Notes: generated by a model not told the origin, from the letters alone. Shown: positions 25,893 to 35,378, counted from the stretch's first letter. The stretch is DNA of 64,000 nucleotides from Halobacteriales archaeon QH_7_66_36 (GCA_003021175.1 PXQV01000001.1:1869-65868), one strand, 5' to 3'. Made by a program: numbers and translations.

Positions 25893-26899
25893 ACGCGTCT
25901 GTCGAACGGCTTCGGCTCCCGCTCGCGGAGCCGTTCGAAATCAGTCGCGGCGTCCAACGCGAGACGGAGAACCTCGTCGTCGAACTCGAACACGCTGGTG
26001 TGACGGGTGTCGGCGCGGCGGCTCCTTCGGCACACTACGGCGAGACGGCAGACACCGTCGAAGCAGTGCTGCCGCGACTTCTCGACGCGCTGCCGGCAGA
26101 TCCGCACGACATCGACGCGGCCCACGACGTGATAGACGCTGTCGTCCGAGATAATTCTGCCGCGAAGGCGGCCGTCGACATCGCGCTGCACGACCTCGTT
26201 GCGACCCTCCACGACCTTCCGCTGTACCGCTATCTCGGCCTCGATGCGAGCGACACGCCAACTTCCTCGTTCACCATCGGGTTGGCCGACACCGAGGAGA
26301 TGCGCGGAAAGGCCCGCGCCGCCGACGAGTGCGACGTGCTGAAGGTGAAGCTCGGGACGGACCGCGATATGGAAATCGTCGAGGCCGTCGCGGACGCGGC
26401 CCCCGACGCGCGCCTCCGCGTGGACGCGAACGAGGCGTGGACGCCGAAGCAGGCCGTCTCGATGTGTGAACGGCTGGACGGACTCGTCGAGTTCGTCGAA
26501 CAACCGGTTCCGGCCGAGAATCCCGAGGGACTGCGCTACGTCTACGAGCGGTCGCCGCTCCCTATCGCCGCCGACGAGTCGCTCGTGACGGCCACCGACG
26601 TGCCGGCCGTCGCGGACTGCGCCGACATCGCGAACGTGAAACTGATGAAGTGTGGCGGCATCCGGCCCGCAATCGAGGCGTTCCACGCGGCTCGCGCACA
26701 TGGCATGGAGACGATGCTCGGCTGCATGGTCGCGTCGAACGCGGCCATCGCGGCGGGCGTCCACCTCGCGCCGCTGTGTGACTACGCTGACCTCGACGGG
26801 GCGCTGCTGCTCGCGGACGACGCCGACCCGTTCGAGGGCCCGCCGGTGCCGGATCTTGACCCGACCGATGTCGTCGGGACGGGCGCGCGCCGTCGGTGA
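25889..26899 (+). CDS. dgcA: enolase-superfamily epimerase (dipeptide epimerase / DgcA-like)
   Basis: This 336-aa protein starts with GTG 25889, overlapping dgcN by 4 nt. The muconate-lactonising-enzyme barrel has the KxK base (VLKVKLG), metal ligands Asp (RVDANEAW), Glu (VEFVEQPV) and Asp (IAADESL), and the second Lys in NVKLMKCGG. This set matches L-Ala-D/L-Glu epimerases and the related N-acetyl-D-glutamate racemase DgcA. Pairing with dgcN favours D-glutamate use. Confidence 0.82.
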   Translation: MNASVERLRLPLAEPFEISRGVQRETENLVVELEHAGVTGVGAAAPSAHYGETADTVEAVLPRLLDALPADPHDIDAAHDVIDAVVRDNSAAKAAVDIALHDLVATLHDLPLYRYLGLDASDTPTSSFTIGLADTEEMRGKARAADECDVLKVKLGTDRDMEIVEAVADAAPDARLRVDANEAWTPKQAVSMCERLDGLVEFVEQPVPAENPEGLRYVYERSPLPIAADESLVTATDVPAVADCADIANVKLMKCGGIRPAIEAFHAARAHGMETMLGCMVASNAAIAAGVHLAPLCDYADLDGALLLADDADPFEGPPVPDLDPTDVVGTGARRR

Positions 26900-26963
26900 G
26901 CCTCCGATCCGTTTTTCCCTGCGTCTCTAAACGCTTATACCGCGCCTCCGACTTCTCACGTCC

Positions 26964-28889
26964 ATGAGCGACGTGACGGTCACGCTACCCGACGGCTCCG
27001 AACTCTCCGTACCGGAGGAGTCGAGCGTCGAAGACGTGGCCTACGAGATCGGGCCGGGACTCGGGTCGGACACGGTGGCGGGCGTCGTCGACGGTGACCT
27101 CGTCGACAAGGCCGAGGAGGTAGCCGACGGCGACCGACTCGTCATCGTCACCGAGGGCTCCGACGAGTATCTGCAGGTGCTACGCCACTCCGCGGCCCAC
27201 GTGTTCGCACAGGCACTCCAGCGACGCCACCCGGAGGCGGAACTCACCATCGGTCCCCCGACCGACGAGGGGTTCTACTACGACGTCGCGGGGGTCGACC
27301 TCGACGAGTCGGACCTCGACGAGATCGAAGCCGAGATGGCGGAGATAATCGAGGCCGACTACGACATCGAGCGGGTCGAACGATCCTGGGAGACGGCCTT
27401 CGACATCTACGCCGACAACGAGTACAAGCAGGAGATCCTCGAAACCGAGGCGGCCGACGAGGAGACCGTCTCCTTCTACGTGCAGGACGACTGGCAGGAT
27501 CTCTGTCGGGGGCCGCACGTCGATTCGACCGGCGACATCGGCGCGGTGAAGCTGCTCAACGTCTCCTCGTCGTACTGGCGTGGCGACGAGGAGAACGACA
27601 CGCTGACGCGCGTCCACGGGACGGCCTTCGAGAGCGAGGACGATCTCGACGAGTTCATCGAGCGCCGCGAGGAGGCCAAGGAGCGCGATCACCGGAAGAT
27701 CGGCACGGAGATGGACCTGTTTTCGGTGCCGGACCACTCGCCGGGCTGCGTCCACTTCCACCCGGACGGGATGGCGATCCGCCGCGAACTGGAGGAGTAC
27801 ATCCGCGAGAAGAACGACGAACTCGGCTACGACGAGGTGTGGACGCCCGAGCTGAACAAGGCGGAGCTGTGGAAGCCGACGGGCCACTACGACACCTTCA
27901 CCGAGAGCGGTGAGATGTTCAACTGGGAGCAGGACGACACGGAGTACGGTCTGAAGCCCATGAACTGCGCGAACCACGCGCACGTGTACGACTCCGACAC
28001 CCACTCCTACCGCGACCTCCCGATCCGGCTCTCGGAGTTCGGCACCTGCTACCGCAACGAGCAGTCCGGCGAGCTGTCGGGGCTGTTCCGCGTCCGCGGC
28101 TTCACGCAGGACGACGGCCACGCCTTCATCCACCCAGAACAGATCAAAGAGGAAATCCGCGGGACGCTCGGCGTCGTCCGCGACATCTACGGCGACTTCG
28201 GCTTCGACATCAGCTACAAACTGGAGACGCGCGGCGACGACGCTGTCGGCTCCGAGGAGATCTGGGCCAACGCGACGGACGCGCTGAAGGCCGCCCTCGA
28301 ATCCGAGGGGTTGGAGTACGACATCGAAGCCGGCGAGGCGGCCTTCTACGGCCCGAAGATCGGCATCGACGCCCACGACGCCATCGGCAGAGAGTGGACG
28401 GTCGGTACGGTCCAACTCGACTTCAACATCCCGCGCCGCCTCGACCTGACCTACGTCGGCGAGGACAACGAGGAACACCACCCCGTCATGGTCCACCGCG
28501 CGCTGTTGGGCACCTTCGAGCGGTTCATGGGCATCATGATAGAGCACTTCAAGGGGAACTTCCCGACGTGGCTCGCCCCCGAACAGGTGCGGATCCTCCC
28601 GATCTCGGAGGACCAACTCGGCTACGCCCACAGGATAAAGAACGAACTCGACGGGTTCCGCGTCGAGGTGGACGACCGCGACTGGACTATCGGCCGGAAG
28701 ATCCGCGCCGGCCACGACGACCGCGTGCCGTACATGCTGGTCGTCGGCGGCGACGAGGCGGAGGCCGGCACCGTCTCCGTCCGCGACCGCTTCGAGGACG
28801 AGGCCGACGACGTCGACCCAGAGCGGTTCCGCGACCACCTCGCGACCGAGGTCGAGTCGCGGACGCTCGACCCCGACTTCGTGGACTGA
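26964..28889 (+). CDS. thrS: threonyl-tRNA synthetase
   Basis: This 641-aa class II synthetase charges tRNA-Thr. It has a bacterial-type layout: TGS domain (1-62), N2 editing domain (HSAAHVFAQAL, CRGPHVDSTGD), class II core (motif 2 GTCYRNEQSG, motif 3 ALLGTFERFMGIMIEH) and anticodon-binding domain from about 535. Zinc ligands include Cys in MNCANHAH. TATA-like CTTATACC lies about 26 nt upstream. Confidence 0.96.
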   Translation: MSDVTVTLPDGSELSVPEESSVEDVAYEIGPGLGSDTVAGVVDGDLVDKAEEVADGDRLVIVTEGSDEYLQVLRHSAAHVFAQALQRRHPEAELTIGPPTDEGFYYDVAGVDLDESDLDEIEAEMAEIIEADYDIERVERSWETAFDIYADNEYKQEILETEAADEETVSFYVQDDWQDLCRGPHVDSTGDIGAVKLLNVSSSYWRGDEENDTLTRVHGTAFESEDDLDEFIERREEAKERDHRKIGTEMDLFSVPDHSPGCVHFHPDGMAIRRELEEYIREKNDELGYDEVWTPELNKAELWKPTGHYDTFTESGEMFNWEQDDTEYGLKPMNCANHAHVYDSDTHSYRDLPIRLSEFGTCYRNEQSGELSGLFRVRGFTQDDGHAFIHPEQIKEEIRGTLGVVRDIYGDFGFDISYKLETRGDDAVGSEEIWANATDALKAALESEGLEYDIEAGEAAFYGPKIGIDAHDAIGREWTVGTVQLDFNIPRRLDLTYVGEDNEEHHPVMVHRALLGTFERFMGIMIEHFKGNFPTWLAPEQVRILPISEDQLGYAHRIKNELDGFRVEVDDRDWTIGRKIRAGHDDRVPYMLVVGGDEAEAGTVSVRDRFEDEADDVDPERFRDHLATEVESRTLDPDFVD

Positions 28890-28892
28890 GGC

Positions 28893-29894
28893 TCACTCGT
28901 CGGGATCGTCGGCCGACCGGAGGATGAACGGCCCCGTCGTCAGCGTCCGTTGGGTGATGGTGACGATACGCAGCACGTACGAGACGAGCAGCAGGAACGG
29001 CGTCACCGCGAGCGTGATGGTCGCCGCGACGAGCACGAGCAGATGTGACACGCCGAGCGTGGCTCCGGTCACGTCGCCGCTATCGACGAACAGCAGGACG
29101 CCGATGGTCACGGCGAGCGCCGGGACGGCCGTCGACAGCATCACCCGCGAGAGCCGGACCAGTTCGTTCTGAAAGTAGAGGCCACGGACGTGCTCGCGGG
29201 CCGGGCCGAAGAACGTCAGCGCGTCGATGAACGCTCGTAGGGCGTCGCGCGCCTCGGCCGACAGGGCGTCGCCGTGTTCGCGTTCAAGCCGTCGGGCCTC
29301 GTGGACGCGGTAGGCGTAGTTGTAGTCCAGCGCGGCCCGGAGTGCAGAGAACTCCAGATAGCGGGCGTCGGTCAGCCGGTCGGCGACCGTATCGGTGTTC
29401 GCGTCGTGTTCGACGGTGAACGCCGCCACCTGCCGGCCGACGCTGTCGTCGTCGACTACCTCTCGGAGCGTGGCCGCCCGAGCGTCCGTCTCCGCGAGCA
29501 GTGCACGCAGGAATTGTGCCGGCTCCGACGGTGACACGTCGCCGAGCAGCCGCTCCACGTCGCGGCGAAACTCCAAGGCGTCGTCGAGTCGGCCCCGATG
29601 GTCGCTCAGCGAGCCGAGCTGCTTCGACAGGACGAGTTGGTCGATGGTGACGACGAGCGTCACGCCGGTGATGATGCCGGTGATCAGCCCCGAAAACGCC
29701 GTGTCGACCGGGTCGGCGCGGCGCATCCCGTCACCGAGCGGCGACGGATCGACCGTCCCGGCGACGAGCAGAAACGCGAAGACACAGCCCGCCAGCAGCC
29801 CGGCGACGGTCCACCGATTGCCGTCGAGCAGGAGCCACCGCCGCAGCCGCGTCTGTCCGTCGGTCCGCGCCGTCTGCGTCGCGCCGTCGCTCAC
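28893..29894 (-). CDS. haloarchaeal membrane protein of unknown function
   Basis: This 333-aa protein has two N-terminal membrane helices (WTVAGLLAGCVFAFLLVAG and FSGLITGIITGVTLVVTI), a helical soluble part (about 95-240) and two C-terminal helices (VPALAVTIGVLLFV and HLLVLVAATITLAVTPFLLL). No family is recognised. It follows the pspA gene by 51 nt on the same strand, so the two may act together at the membrane. Confidence 0.75.
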   Translation of the reverse strand: MSDGATQTARTDGQTRLRRWLLLDGNRWTVAGLLAGCVFAFLLVAGTVDPSPLGDGMRRADPVDTAFSGLITGIITGVTLVVTIDQLVLSKQLGSLSDHRGRLDDALEFRRDVERLLGDVSPSEPAQFLRALLAETDARAATLREVVDDDSVGRQVAAFTVEHDANTDTVADRLTDARYLEFSALRAALDYNYAYRVHEARRLEREHGDALSAEARDALRAFIDALTFFGPAREHVRGLYFQNELVRLSRVMLSTAVPALAVTIGVLLFVDSGDVTGATLGVSHLLVLVAATITLAVTPFLLLVSYVLRIVTITQRTLTTGPFILRSADDPDE

Positions 29895-29945
29895 TGTCGA
29901 ACGTTCGACGGCCTGCGCGAAAAAGCCGCAGGGACGGACCCTACG

Positions 29946-30752
29946 TCACTGTTCGGACTCTTCCTCCTGTAACTCCTCCAGCTCGGACTCGACTTCCGGG
30001 TCGGTGGTCGTGCTGTCGACCTCGACCGTGCTCTCGTCGCCCGTCTCCGTCGCCGTGTCGCCCTGTTGTTCGCGGATGGTGTCGAGTTCCGCTTCGACCT
30101 CCGCGTCGGTGCGCTCGGCCTCCAGTTCCTGATCGATCTGGTCGGTGTCGTCGAGCGCGTTCTCGAAGGCACCGCTCGATTCGAGTTCGTCCATCGCCGC
30201 CGCGCGGGCCTCCATCTCTTGGGTCTGCTCCGAGGCCCGCTCGATGGAGCGGGAGACGTCCTCCATCTCGTCGCCGGCACCCGTGAGCGCCTCCGAGACG
30301 CGGGCGCTCGCCTCCGCCGCCTCGTAGCGGGCTTTCATCGTCTCCTTCTCCGTGCGGAACTGCTCGATCTGTTGCTGGAGTTCCTCCTTCTTGTCGACGA
30401 GCGAGTCCTGCGTCTGCTGTAGGTCGGCGATCTGTGTCTCCAGCTCCTCGATCTGGCTCATCTTGCCCTTCTTTTTTTCCAGCGCCTGCCGGGCGAGATC
30501 CTCACGATCCTGCCTGACGGCCTCGCGGGCCTGCTCGTTGTGCTTCTCGACGTTCTCCTCCAGTCGACGCTTCTGCATCTCCAGCCGTTTCTTCTGTGTC
30601 GTCAGGTCGGCGATGCCCTGCTTGACGTCCTGCAGTTCGTCGCGCATCTGCTCGTACGAGTAGTCGAGCTGTTCGTTCGGGTTCTCCGCCCCCGAGACGA
30701 GCGCGTTCAGCTTCGAGCGGATGACGTAGGAGGCACGCGAGAGGATTCCCAT
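29946..30752 (-). CDS. pspA: PspA/IM30 (ESCRT-III-like) membrane-stress protein
   Basis: This 268-aa protein begins MGILSRASYVIRSKLNALVS, the amphipathic helix that docks PspA to membranes. It is followed by long coiled-coil helices (LTTQKKRLEMQKRRLEENVE) as in PspA/Vipp1 rods. The last 50 residues are very acidic, a halophile addition. PspA proteins stabilise the cytoplasmic membrane. The next gene encodes a membrane protein. Confidence 0.9.
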   Translation of the reverse strand: MGILSRASYVIRSKLNALVSGAENPNEQLDYSYEQMRDELQDVKQGIADLTTQKKRLEMQKRRLEENVEKHNEQAREAVRQDREDLARQALEKKKGKMSQIEELETQIADLQQTQDSLVDKKEELQQQIEQFRTEKETMKARYEAAEASARVSEALTGAGDEMEDVSRSIERASEQTQEMEARAAAMDELESSGAFENALDDTDQIDQELEAERTDAEVEAELDTIREQQGDTATETGDESTVEVDSTTTDPEVESELEELQEEESEQ

Positions 30753-30884
30753 ACTACTGATAGCGCCCGAACTCCCTTAAAATCTGACCGATACTGTGTC
30801 ACGCGATAGCCCGTCGCGGCAGTGTTTTCGCTGCGTCGGTGCTTCGGAACCTTCTTTGTCCGGCTAACGGTTCTGTCCCGTACG

Positions 30885-33149
30885 ATGGCTGTACTCTGGC
30901 TGGACGATGTCGGGTCCGACGACGTCGGCTCCGTGGGGGGAAAAGGTGCCTCGCTCGGGGAGATGTGGAACGCGGGGCTTCCCGTGCCGCCGGCGTTCGT
31001 CGTGACGGCAGACACGTACCGCCGGTTCATCGAGGAGACGGGCATCGCCGAGGAGTTGTTCGCGGCCGTGGACGTGGACTCGGACGACTCCGCGGCGCTC
31101 GCACGCGCCGAGAGTCGTGCCGAAGACCTCATCCTCGGGACGGAGATGCCCGACGAGATCCGCGAGGGTATCCTCGACTCGTACGCGAACCTCGACGACG
31201 GCGAGGCGTTCGTCGCCGTCCGCTCCTCCGCGACGGCAGAGGACCTGCCCGACGCCTCCTTCGCCGGCCAGCAGGAGACGTTCCTCAACGTGCAGGGCGA
31301 CGCGCTCATCGAGCGCGTGAAACAGTGCTGGGCCTCCCTGTTCACCCAGCGCGCGATATACTACCGCAACGAACAGGGGTTCGACCACGACGCGGTGGAC
31401 ATCGCCGTCGTCGTCCAGCGGATGGTTGCCGCCGACAAGTCCGGCGTCATGTTCACCTCTCACCCCTCGACGGGTGAGCCGAAGATCATCATCGAGGCCG
31501 CGTGGGGCCTCGGCGAGGCGGTGGTGGCCGGCTCGGTCTCCCCGGACAACTACGTCGTCGACCGGGAGACCGGCGGGACTTTAGAGACGACCGTCGCCGA
31601 CAAGAAGCTCATGATGGAGAAGGACGAGGAGACCGGCGAGACGATCGAGCGCGAGGTGCCCGACGACCTGCGCGACGCGGCCGTGCTTGACGACGAGGAG
31701 ATCGCCGAGCTGGCCGAGTTGGGTCGCCGCGCCCAGGACCACTACGACGCGCCACAGGACGTCGAGTGGGCGATCGTCGGCGACGAGGTGTACATGCTCC
31801 AGTCGCGGCCCATCACGACCATCGCTGATTCCGCAGGCGCGGGCACGACTGCGGCCTCCGACGGCGGGGAAGGCGGCGAGGTGCTCGTCAACGGTCTCGG
31901 TGCCTCCCCCGGTACCGCCGCCGGCCCGGTCCGGATCGTCCGCAAACTCGACCAACTCGATAAGGTGAGCGACGGCGACATCATCGTCACGGAGATGACG
32001 ACGCCCGACATGGTGCCCGCGATGAAGCGCGCGTCAGGCATCATCACCGACGAGGGCGGGATGACCTCACACGCCGCTATCATCTCCCGCGAACTCGGCG
32101 TCACGGCCGTCGTCGGCGCGGGGTCGGCGACCGAGGCGCTCGCCGACGACCAGCCGGTCACCATCGACGGCGACAAGGGCACCGTCGTCGCCGGCTTCGA
32201 GTCGGGCGACGAAGACGAGTCGGAGGAGCACGAGGACGTTCGCCCGCAGAACCCGGTGAAGCCGATGACAGCGACGGAGGTGAAGGTGAACGTCTCCATC
32301 CCGGAGGCGGCCCACCGCGCGGCGCAGACGGGCGCCGACGGCGTCGGCCTGCTCCGGATGGAACACATGATCCTCTCGACGAACAAGACGCCGGAGCGGT
32401 ATCTCGAGGACCACGGCGAGGAGGCGTACGTCGAGCAGTTGGTCGAGGAGATCCGCGGCGTCGCCGACGAGTTCTATCCGCGACCGGTTCGCGTCCGGAC
32501 GCTCGATGCTCCCACCGACGAGTTCCGGCAACTGGAGGGTGGCGACGACGAGCCGCACGAACACAATCCGATGCTCGGCTACCGGGGTATCCGACGCTCG
32601 CTCGACCGCCCGGACCTGTTCGCCCACGAACTGGAGGCGTTCCGCCGGCTGTTCGAGATGGGCTACGACAACGTCGAGGTGATGTTCCCGCTCGTCAACG
32701 ACAGCGAGGACGTGATCCGGGCGCGACAGCAGATGGAGGAAGCCGGCATCGACCCCGAGAAGCGCAACTGGGGCGTGATGGTAGAGACGCCCGCCTCGGC
32801 GCTCACCGTCGAGTCGATGTGCGAGGCGGGCATCGACTTCGCCTCCTTCGGCACGAACGACCTCACGCAGTACACGCTCGCGGTCGACCGCAACAACGAG
32901 AACGTCGCCGACCGCTTCGACGAGCTTCACCCCGCCGTCCTCTCGCTCATCGGCGACGTCATCGAGACGTGTCGCGAGCACGACGTGGCGACGAGCATCT
33001 GTGGACAGGCCGGCTCCAAGCCGGAGATGGTTCGCTTCCTCGTCAACGAGGGGGCCACCTCCATCTCGGCGAACATCGACGCGGTGCGCGACGTGCAACA
33101 CGAGGTCAAGCGCGTCGAGCAGAAGCTCATCCTCGATTCGGTTCGCTGA
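30885..33149 (+). CDS. ppsA: phosphoenolpyruvate synthase
   Basis: This 754-aa enzyme makes PEP from pyruvate and ATP for gluconeogenesis. The start at 30885 (MAVLWLDDVG) is chosen over the track start because family similarity begins there. Domains are: ATP-grasp-like N terminus (GGKGASLGEMWNAG), swivelling phosphohistidine domain (GGMTSHAAIISRELG, catalytic His) and a PEP-binding TIM barrel (FASFGTNDLTQYTLAVDRNN). An acidic linker (EDESEEHEDV) follows the swivel domain. It is divergent from pspA. Confidence 0.95.
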   Translation: MAVLWLDDVGSDDVGSVGGKGASLGEMWNAGLPVPPAFVVTADTYRRFIEETGIAEELFAAVDVDSDDSAALARAESRAEDLILGTEMPDEIREGILDSYANLDDGEAFVAVRSSATAEDLPDASFAGQQETFLNVQGDALIERVKQCWASLFTQRAIYYRNEQGFDHDAVDIAVVVQRMVAADKSGVMFTSHPSTGEPKIIIEAAWGLGEAVVAGSVSPDNYVVDRETGGTLETTVADKKLMMEKDEETGETIEREVPDDLRDAAVLDDEEIAELAELGRRAQDHYDAPQDVEWAIVGDEVYMLQSRPITTIADSAGAGTTAASDGGEGGEVLVNGLGASPGTAAGPVRIVRKLDQLDKVSDGDIIVTEMTTPDMVPAMKRASGIITDEGGMTSHAAIISRELGVTAVVGAGSATEALADDQPVTIDGDKGTVVAGFESGDEDESEEHEDVRPQNPVKPMTATEVKVNVSIPEAAHRAAQTGADGVGLLRMEHMILSTNKTPERYLEDHGEEAYVEQLVEEIRGVADEFYPRPVRVRTLDAPTDEFRQLEGGDDEPHEHNPMLGYRGIRRSLDRPDLFAHELEAFRRLFEMGYDNVEVMFPLVNDSEDVIRARQQMEEAGIDPEKRNWGVMVETPASALTVESMCEAGIDFASFGTNDLTQYTLAVDRNNENVADRFDELHPAVLSLIGDVIETCREHDVATSICGQAGSKPEMVRFLVNEGATSISANIDAVRDVQHEVKRVEQKLILDSVR

Positions 33150-33208
33150 CCGCGACCCGTTCACATTCCGAAGCGTTTTCTCTCGGGAGCGACCCCTACG
33201 AGACAACT

Positions 33209-33631
33209 ATGCAAGGCGGTGGCTCTGCAGACATGACGCTCGCGTTCGAGTTGGCGGCGCTGAAGCGACTCGCCGATCCGGAGGCCGTCTTCGCCGACGC
33301 CCGGACGTGGAGCGAGTACGTCGGCGTCGTCAGCGACAAGCCGACGTACGTCGTGACCAACTTCACGCGGAAGAACCGCATCCGACAGGACTTCTTCTCC
33401 GGGCCACGGGGCAAGGAGGAGTCGCTCGACAACGTGAAACGCCAGTTCGACACGGACCGACACGTGTTCGTCGGCGTGCCGGACAGCGACGACCCCGGCG
33501 TCGCGGAGTCAGTCGACTGGGAGTTCCTGCCCATCGAGCAGGCGGCCGAGGCCGCAGAGTGGGAACTCGGCGACCCGGAGGAGACCAGACAGCAGCGCGA
33601 GGGAGACGACGACCGAGACGACTGGCCGTAG
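33209..33631 (+). CDS. haloarchaeal conserved protein (DUF7124-like)
   Basis: This 140-aa soluble acidic protein starts at ATG 33209 (MQGGGSADMTLAFELAALKR); the longer track ORF runs through ppsA in another frame. It contains YVVTNFTRKNRIRQDFFSGP, a well-conserved stretch in haloarchaeal proteins that I recall as DUF7124. Function unknown. The stop abuts the ATG of the next gene, so they form an operon. Confidence 0.75.
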   Translation: MQGGGSADMTLAFELAALKRLADPEAVFADARTWSEYVGVVSDKPTYVVTNFTRKNRIRQDFFSGPRGKEESLDNVKRQFDTDRHVFVGVPDSDDPGVAESVDWEFLPIEQAAEAAEWELGDPEETRQQREGDDDRDDWP

Positions 33632-34420
33632 ATGAACGGCGTCGTCGCGCTTCGGGAGACGGTCGACGAACTCGACGGCCGCGCAGGCGTCGTGCTCGCC
33701 ACCCTGTTCGCAGCCGTCGGCGTGGCGACGGTCGTGGCACAGCAGACAGTTATCGAAGCGTCCAGCCAGATCACGACGGCTCAACAGACACCGGACAGCC
33801 AGTTCTTCGTCGACCCGGCGACCATCGAGACGCCGCTGTCGCTGGGCCTCTCCTTCGGCGTCGCCGTGCTCGTCGTCCTCGGGGTCGCGGTCGTCGCCGA
33901 GTACGCGGCCGTCGTGACGCTCCGCGTAGTCACGGGTGACTCGCTCGGGACGGCGGCGACACGACGCGTCGGTCGAACGGTCCTCGTCGGCTTTCTGGTC
34001 GGAACGGTCGTGCGCGTGCTCGTCGGCGTCGGACTGGCGGCGTTTCTCCTCCCGGGCGTGTTCTTCGCAGTGACGCTGCTGTTCGCCCATCCGGCGGTCG
34101 CAATCGACGATGCCGGCGCGAGGGAGGCGCTCGCCACGGCGTGGTCGCTGGCGTCCGGTCGCCGGCTCGACGTTGCCGCCATCGTCTCGCTGCTGGTCGT
34201 GCTGTATCTGACGCCGCGACTCGTCGGGTCGGTCGTGACGGGCGCGCCCGGCCTCCTGCTCGGCGGAGCCGTGACCGGTATCGGGAGTCTGCTCTCGTCC
34301 GGCGTCGTCGGGCGGGCGTATCTCGCCGCGAAGGAGGAGGAGAGCCGAGAGCAAACGGCCGCCGAGGAGGACCCGTACGACGCGCCGCTGGACGCGGACG
34401 ACCTCGCCGAGCCGGAGTAG
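33632..34420 (+). CDS. multi-pass membrane protein (DUF4013/glycerophosphoryl-type helices, uncertain)
   Basis: This 262-aa protein has about five hydrophobic helices, including GVVLATLFAAVGVATVVA, SLGLSFGVAVLVVLGVAVV and LLPGVFFAVTLLFAHPAVAI. The phrase LPGVFFAVTLLFAHPAVAID followed by ALATAWSLASG is typical of membrane proteins in the haloarchaeal glycerophosphoryl diester phosphodiesterase-like or DUF4013 group. Function unknown. Its ATG follows the preceding stop directly. Confidence 0.7.
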   Translation: MNGVVALRETVDELDGRAGVVLATLFAAVGVATVVAQQTVIEASSQITTAQQTPDSQFFVDPATIETPLSLGLSFGVAVLVVLGVAVVAEYAAVVTLRVVTGDSLGTAATRRVGRTVLVGFLVGTVVRVLVGVGLAAFLLPGVFFAVTLLFAHPAVAIDDAGAREALATAWSLASGRRLDVAAIVSLLVVLYLTPRLVGSVVTGAPGLLLGGAVTGIGSLLSSGVVGRAYLAAKEEESREQTAAEEDPYDAPLDADDLAEPE

Positions 34421-34449
34421 TTTTGTTCGGGCCGAGCGTTCGAACGCGC

Positions 34450-34662
34450 ATGACGGACGACGTCGAAGTGGACGTCGAGGTAGAGGTCGAGGTGGACCGC
34501 GACGAACTGGAGATCGAACTCGGTGACCGACGCGAAGCGGAAGCCGAACTCGAAACGGACGACCTCGCCGTCGAGGTGGAGGTCGAAGTGGACGTGGAGC
34601 GGCAAGCGAGCGACGACGAGCACGGCGACGAGACCGAACACGAGTCAGCGGATGACGAGTAG
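34450..34662 (+). CDS. very acidic small protein with VEVEV repeats
   Basis: From ATG 34450 a 70-aa protein alternates Val and acidic residues (VEVDVEVEVEVDRDELEIEL, then AVEVEVEVDVER). The pattern could form amphipathic strands. It lies 29 nt after the membrane protein on the same strand. No family is recognised; the simple repeat means it could also be a spurious ORF, but the start and codon pattern look real. Confidence 0.5.
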   Translation: MTDDVEVDVEVEVEVDRDELEIELGDRREAEAELETDDLAVEVEVEVDVERQASDDEHGDETEHESADDE

Positions 34663-34676
34663 CCGCGTCGACAACG

Positions 34677-34797
34677 GGCGGTGTTCAGATACGCGGGTCG
34701 TCGCTCGATTGAACAACCGCGGTGGGTGGGACTGAAAGGGGCCGGGGGCTTTCTACACCCTGTTGTCCTCCTGATCTCCGAACTTACGCTTGTCTAA
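34677..34797 (+). repeat. structured dispersed element, short copy A
   Basis: Shared with 53623-53874: GGCGGTGTTCAGAT, CGTCGCTCGA, CAACCGC, GGGACTGAAAGGGGCCGG and GGGGGCTTTCTACACC, then a more divergent 39-nt 3' part ending at TAA (TGA in copy B). TTCA can pair with TGAA, and GAAAG with CTTTC, so the unit looks like a folded RNA. It lies between two genes of the same strand. Orientation is assigned from the neighbours only. Confidence 0.75.
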
Positions 34798-34847
34798 ACC
34801 CGACGCCGGGTAGACGCGCTTTTACATCCCGAGGTCGGAGCGAAGGT

Positions 34848-35378
34848 ATGGCGGAGCCACGGGTGCCGGGCGGGCGCGGCGAGGTGTTGGAGCTGCCGTG
34901 CGGCGAGGAGAAGCCGGTGTACGAACTCGACATGGGGATGCGCGGCTTCGACTGCGACTGTGGCGAGCGACACGCCGTCGTGGTCGACGTGCATCCGCTC
35001 TCGCGGTTCGTGCCGGAGTTCCTCGTCGACACGCTGCGGGCGGCCGTCGACACGACGACGGAAGGCGAGTTCTCGACGACGCACCTGATGGGTGTCGTGC
35101 TGGAGGAGTTCCCCGAGCGCGTGGTGTCGGCGGACGTGAGCGACGACGGCGAGGTCGGCTACGCGATGGTGTGGGCGACGGACTTCGACTCGCGTCGCCT
35201 CCACGAGACGGCCGTCGAACTGCTCGTGGAACTGATGGAGCACGCGGTGAGTCACGCCGACGACGAGAGCGCCGTCTCGGCGTTCGAAGAGCAGATGCTC
35301 GAGTTCGACGTGACGGCGTTCGTCGAACAGTACCGCCGCGAGCGGAACTTTCAGAGCGAACACGACTCGGCGGTGTGA
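34848..35378 (+). CDS. haloarchaeal conserved protein (DUF5815-like)
   Basis: This 176-aa protein starts at ATG 34848 (MAEPRVPGGRGEVLELPCGE). It has a DCDCGERHAVVVDVHP stretch with two close cysteines and then a mostly helical acidic part. The pattern matches a family I recall as DUF5815, restricted to haloarchaea. Function unknown. The upstream part of the track ORF lies in repeat element A and is not coding. Confidence 0.75.
   Translation: MAEPRVPGGRGEVLELPCGEEKPVYELDMGMRGFDCDCGERHAVVVDVHPLSRFVPEFLVDTLRAAVDTTTEGEFSTTHLMGVVLEEFPERVVSADVSDDGEVGYAMVWATDFDSRRLHETAVELLVELMEHAVSHADDESAVSAFEEQMLEFDVTAFVEQYRRERNFQSEHDSAV

Noticed and set aside
26542-26764. short antisense ORFs in dgcA
   Set aside because: Shadows of the plus-strand epimerase gene.
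27180-28838. 552-aa ORF antisense to thrS
   Set aside because: Shadow of thrS with no protein-family features.
34677-34797. tRNA or SRP/RNase P RNA gene in repeat element A
   Set aside because: No cloverleaf, no CCA-type end or T-loop GTTCRANNC, and no match to the known cores of 7S or RNase P RNA that I can recognise.
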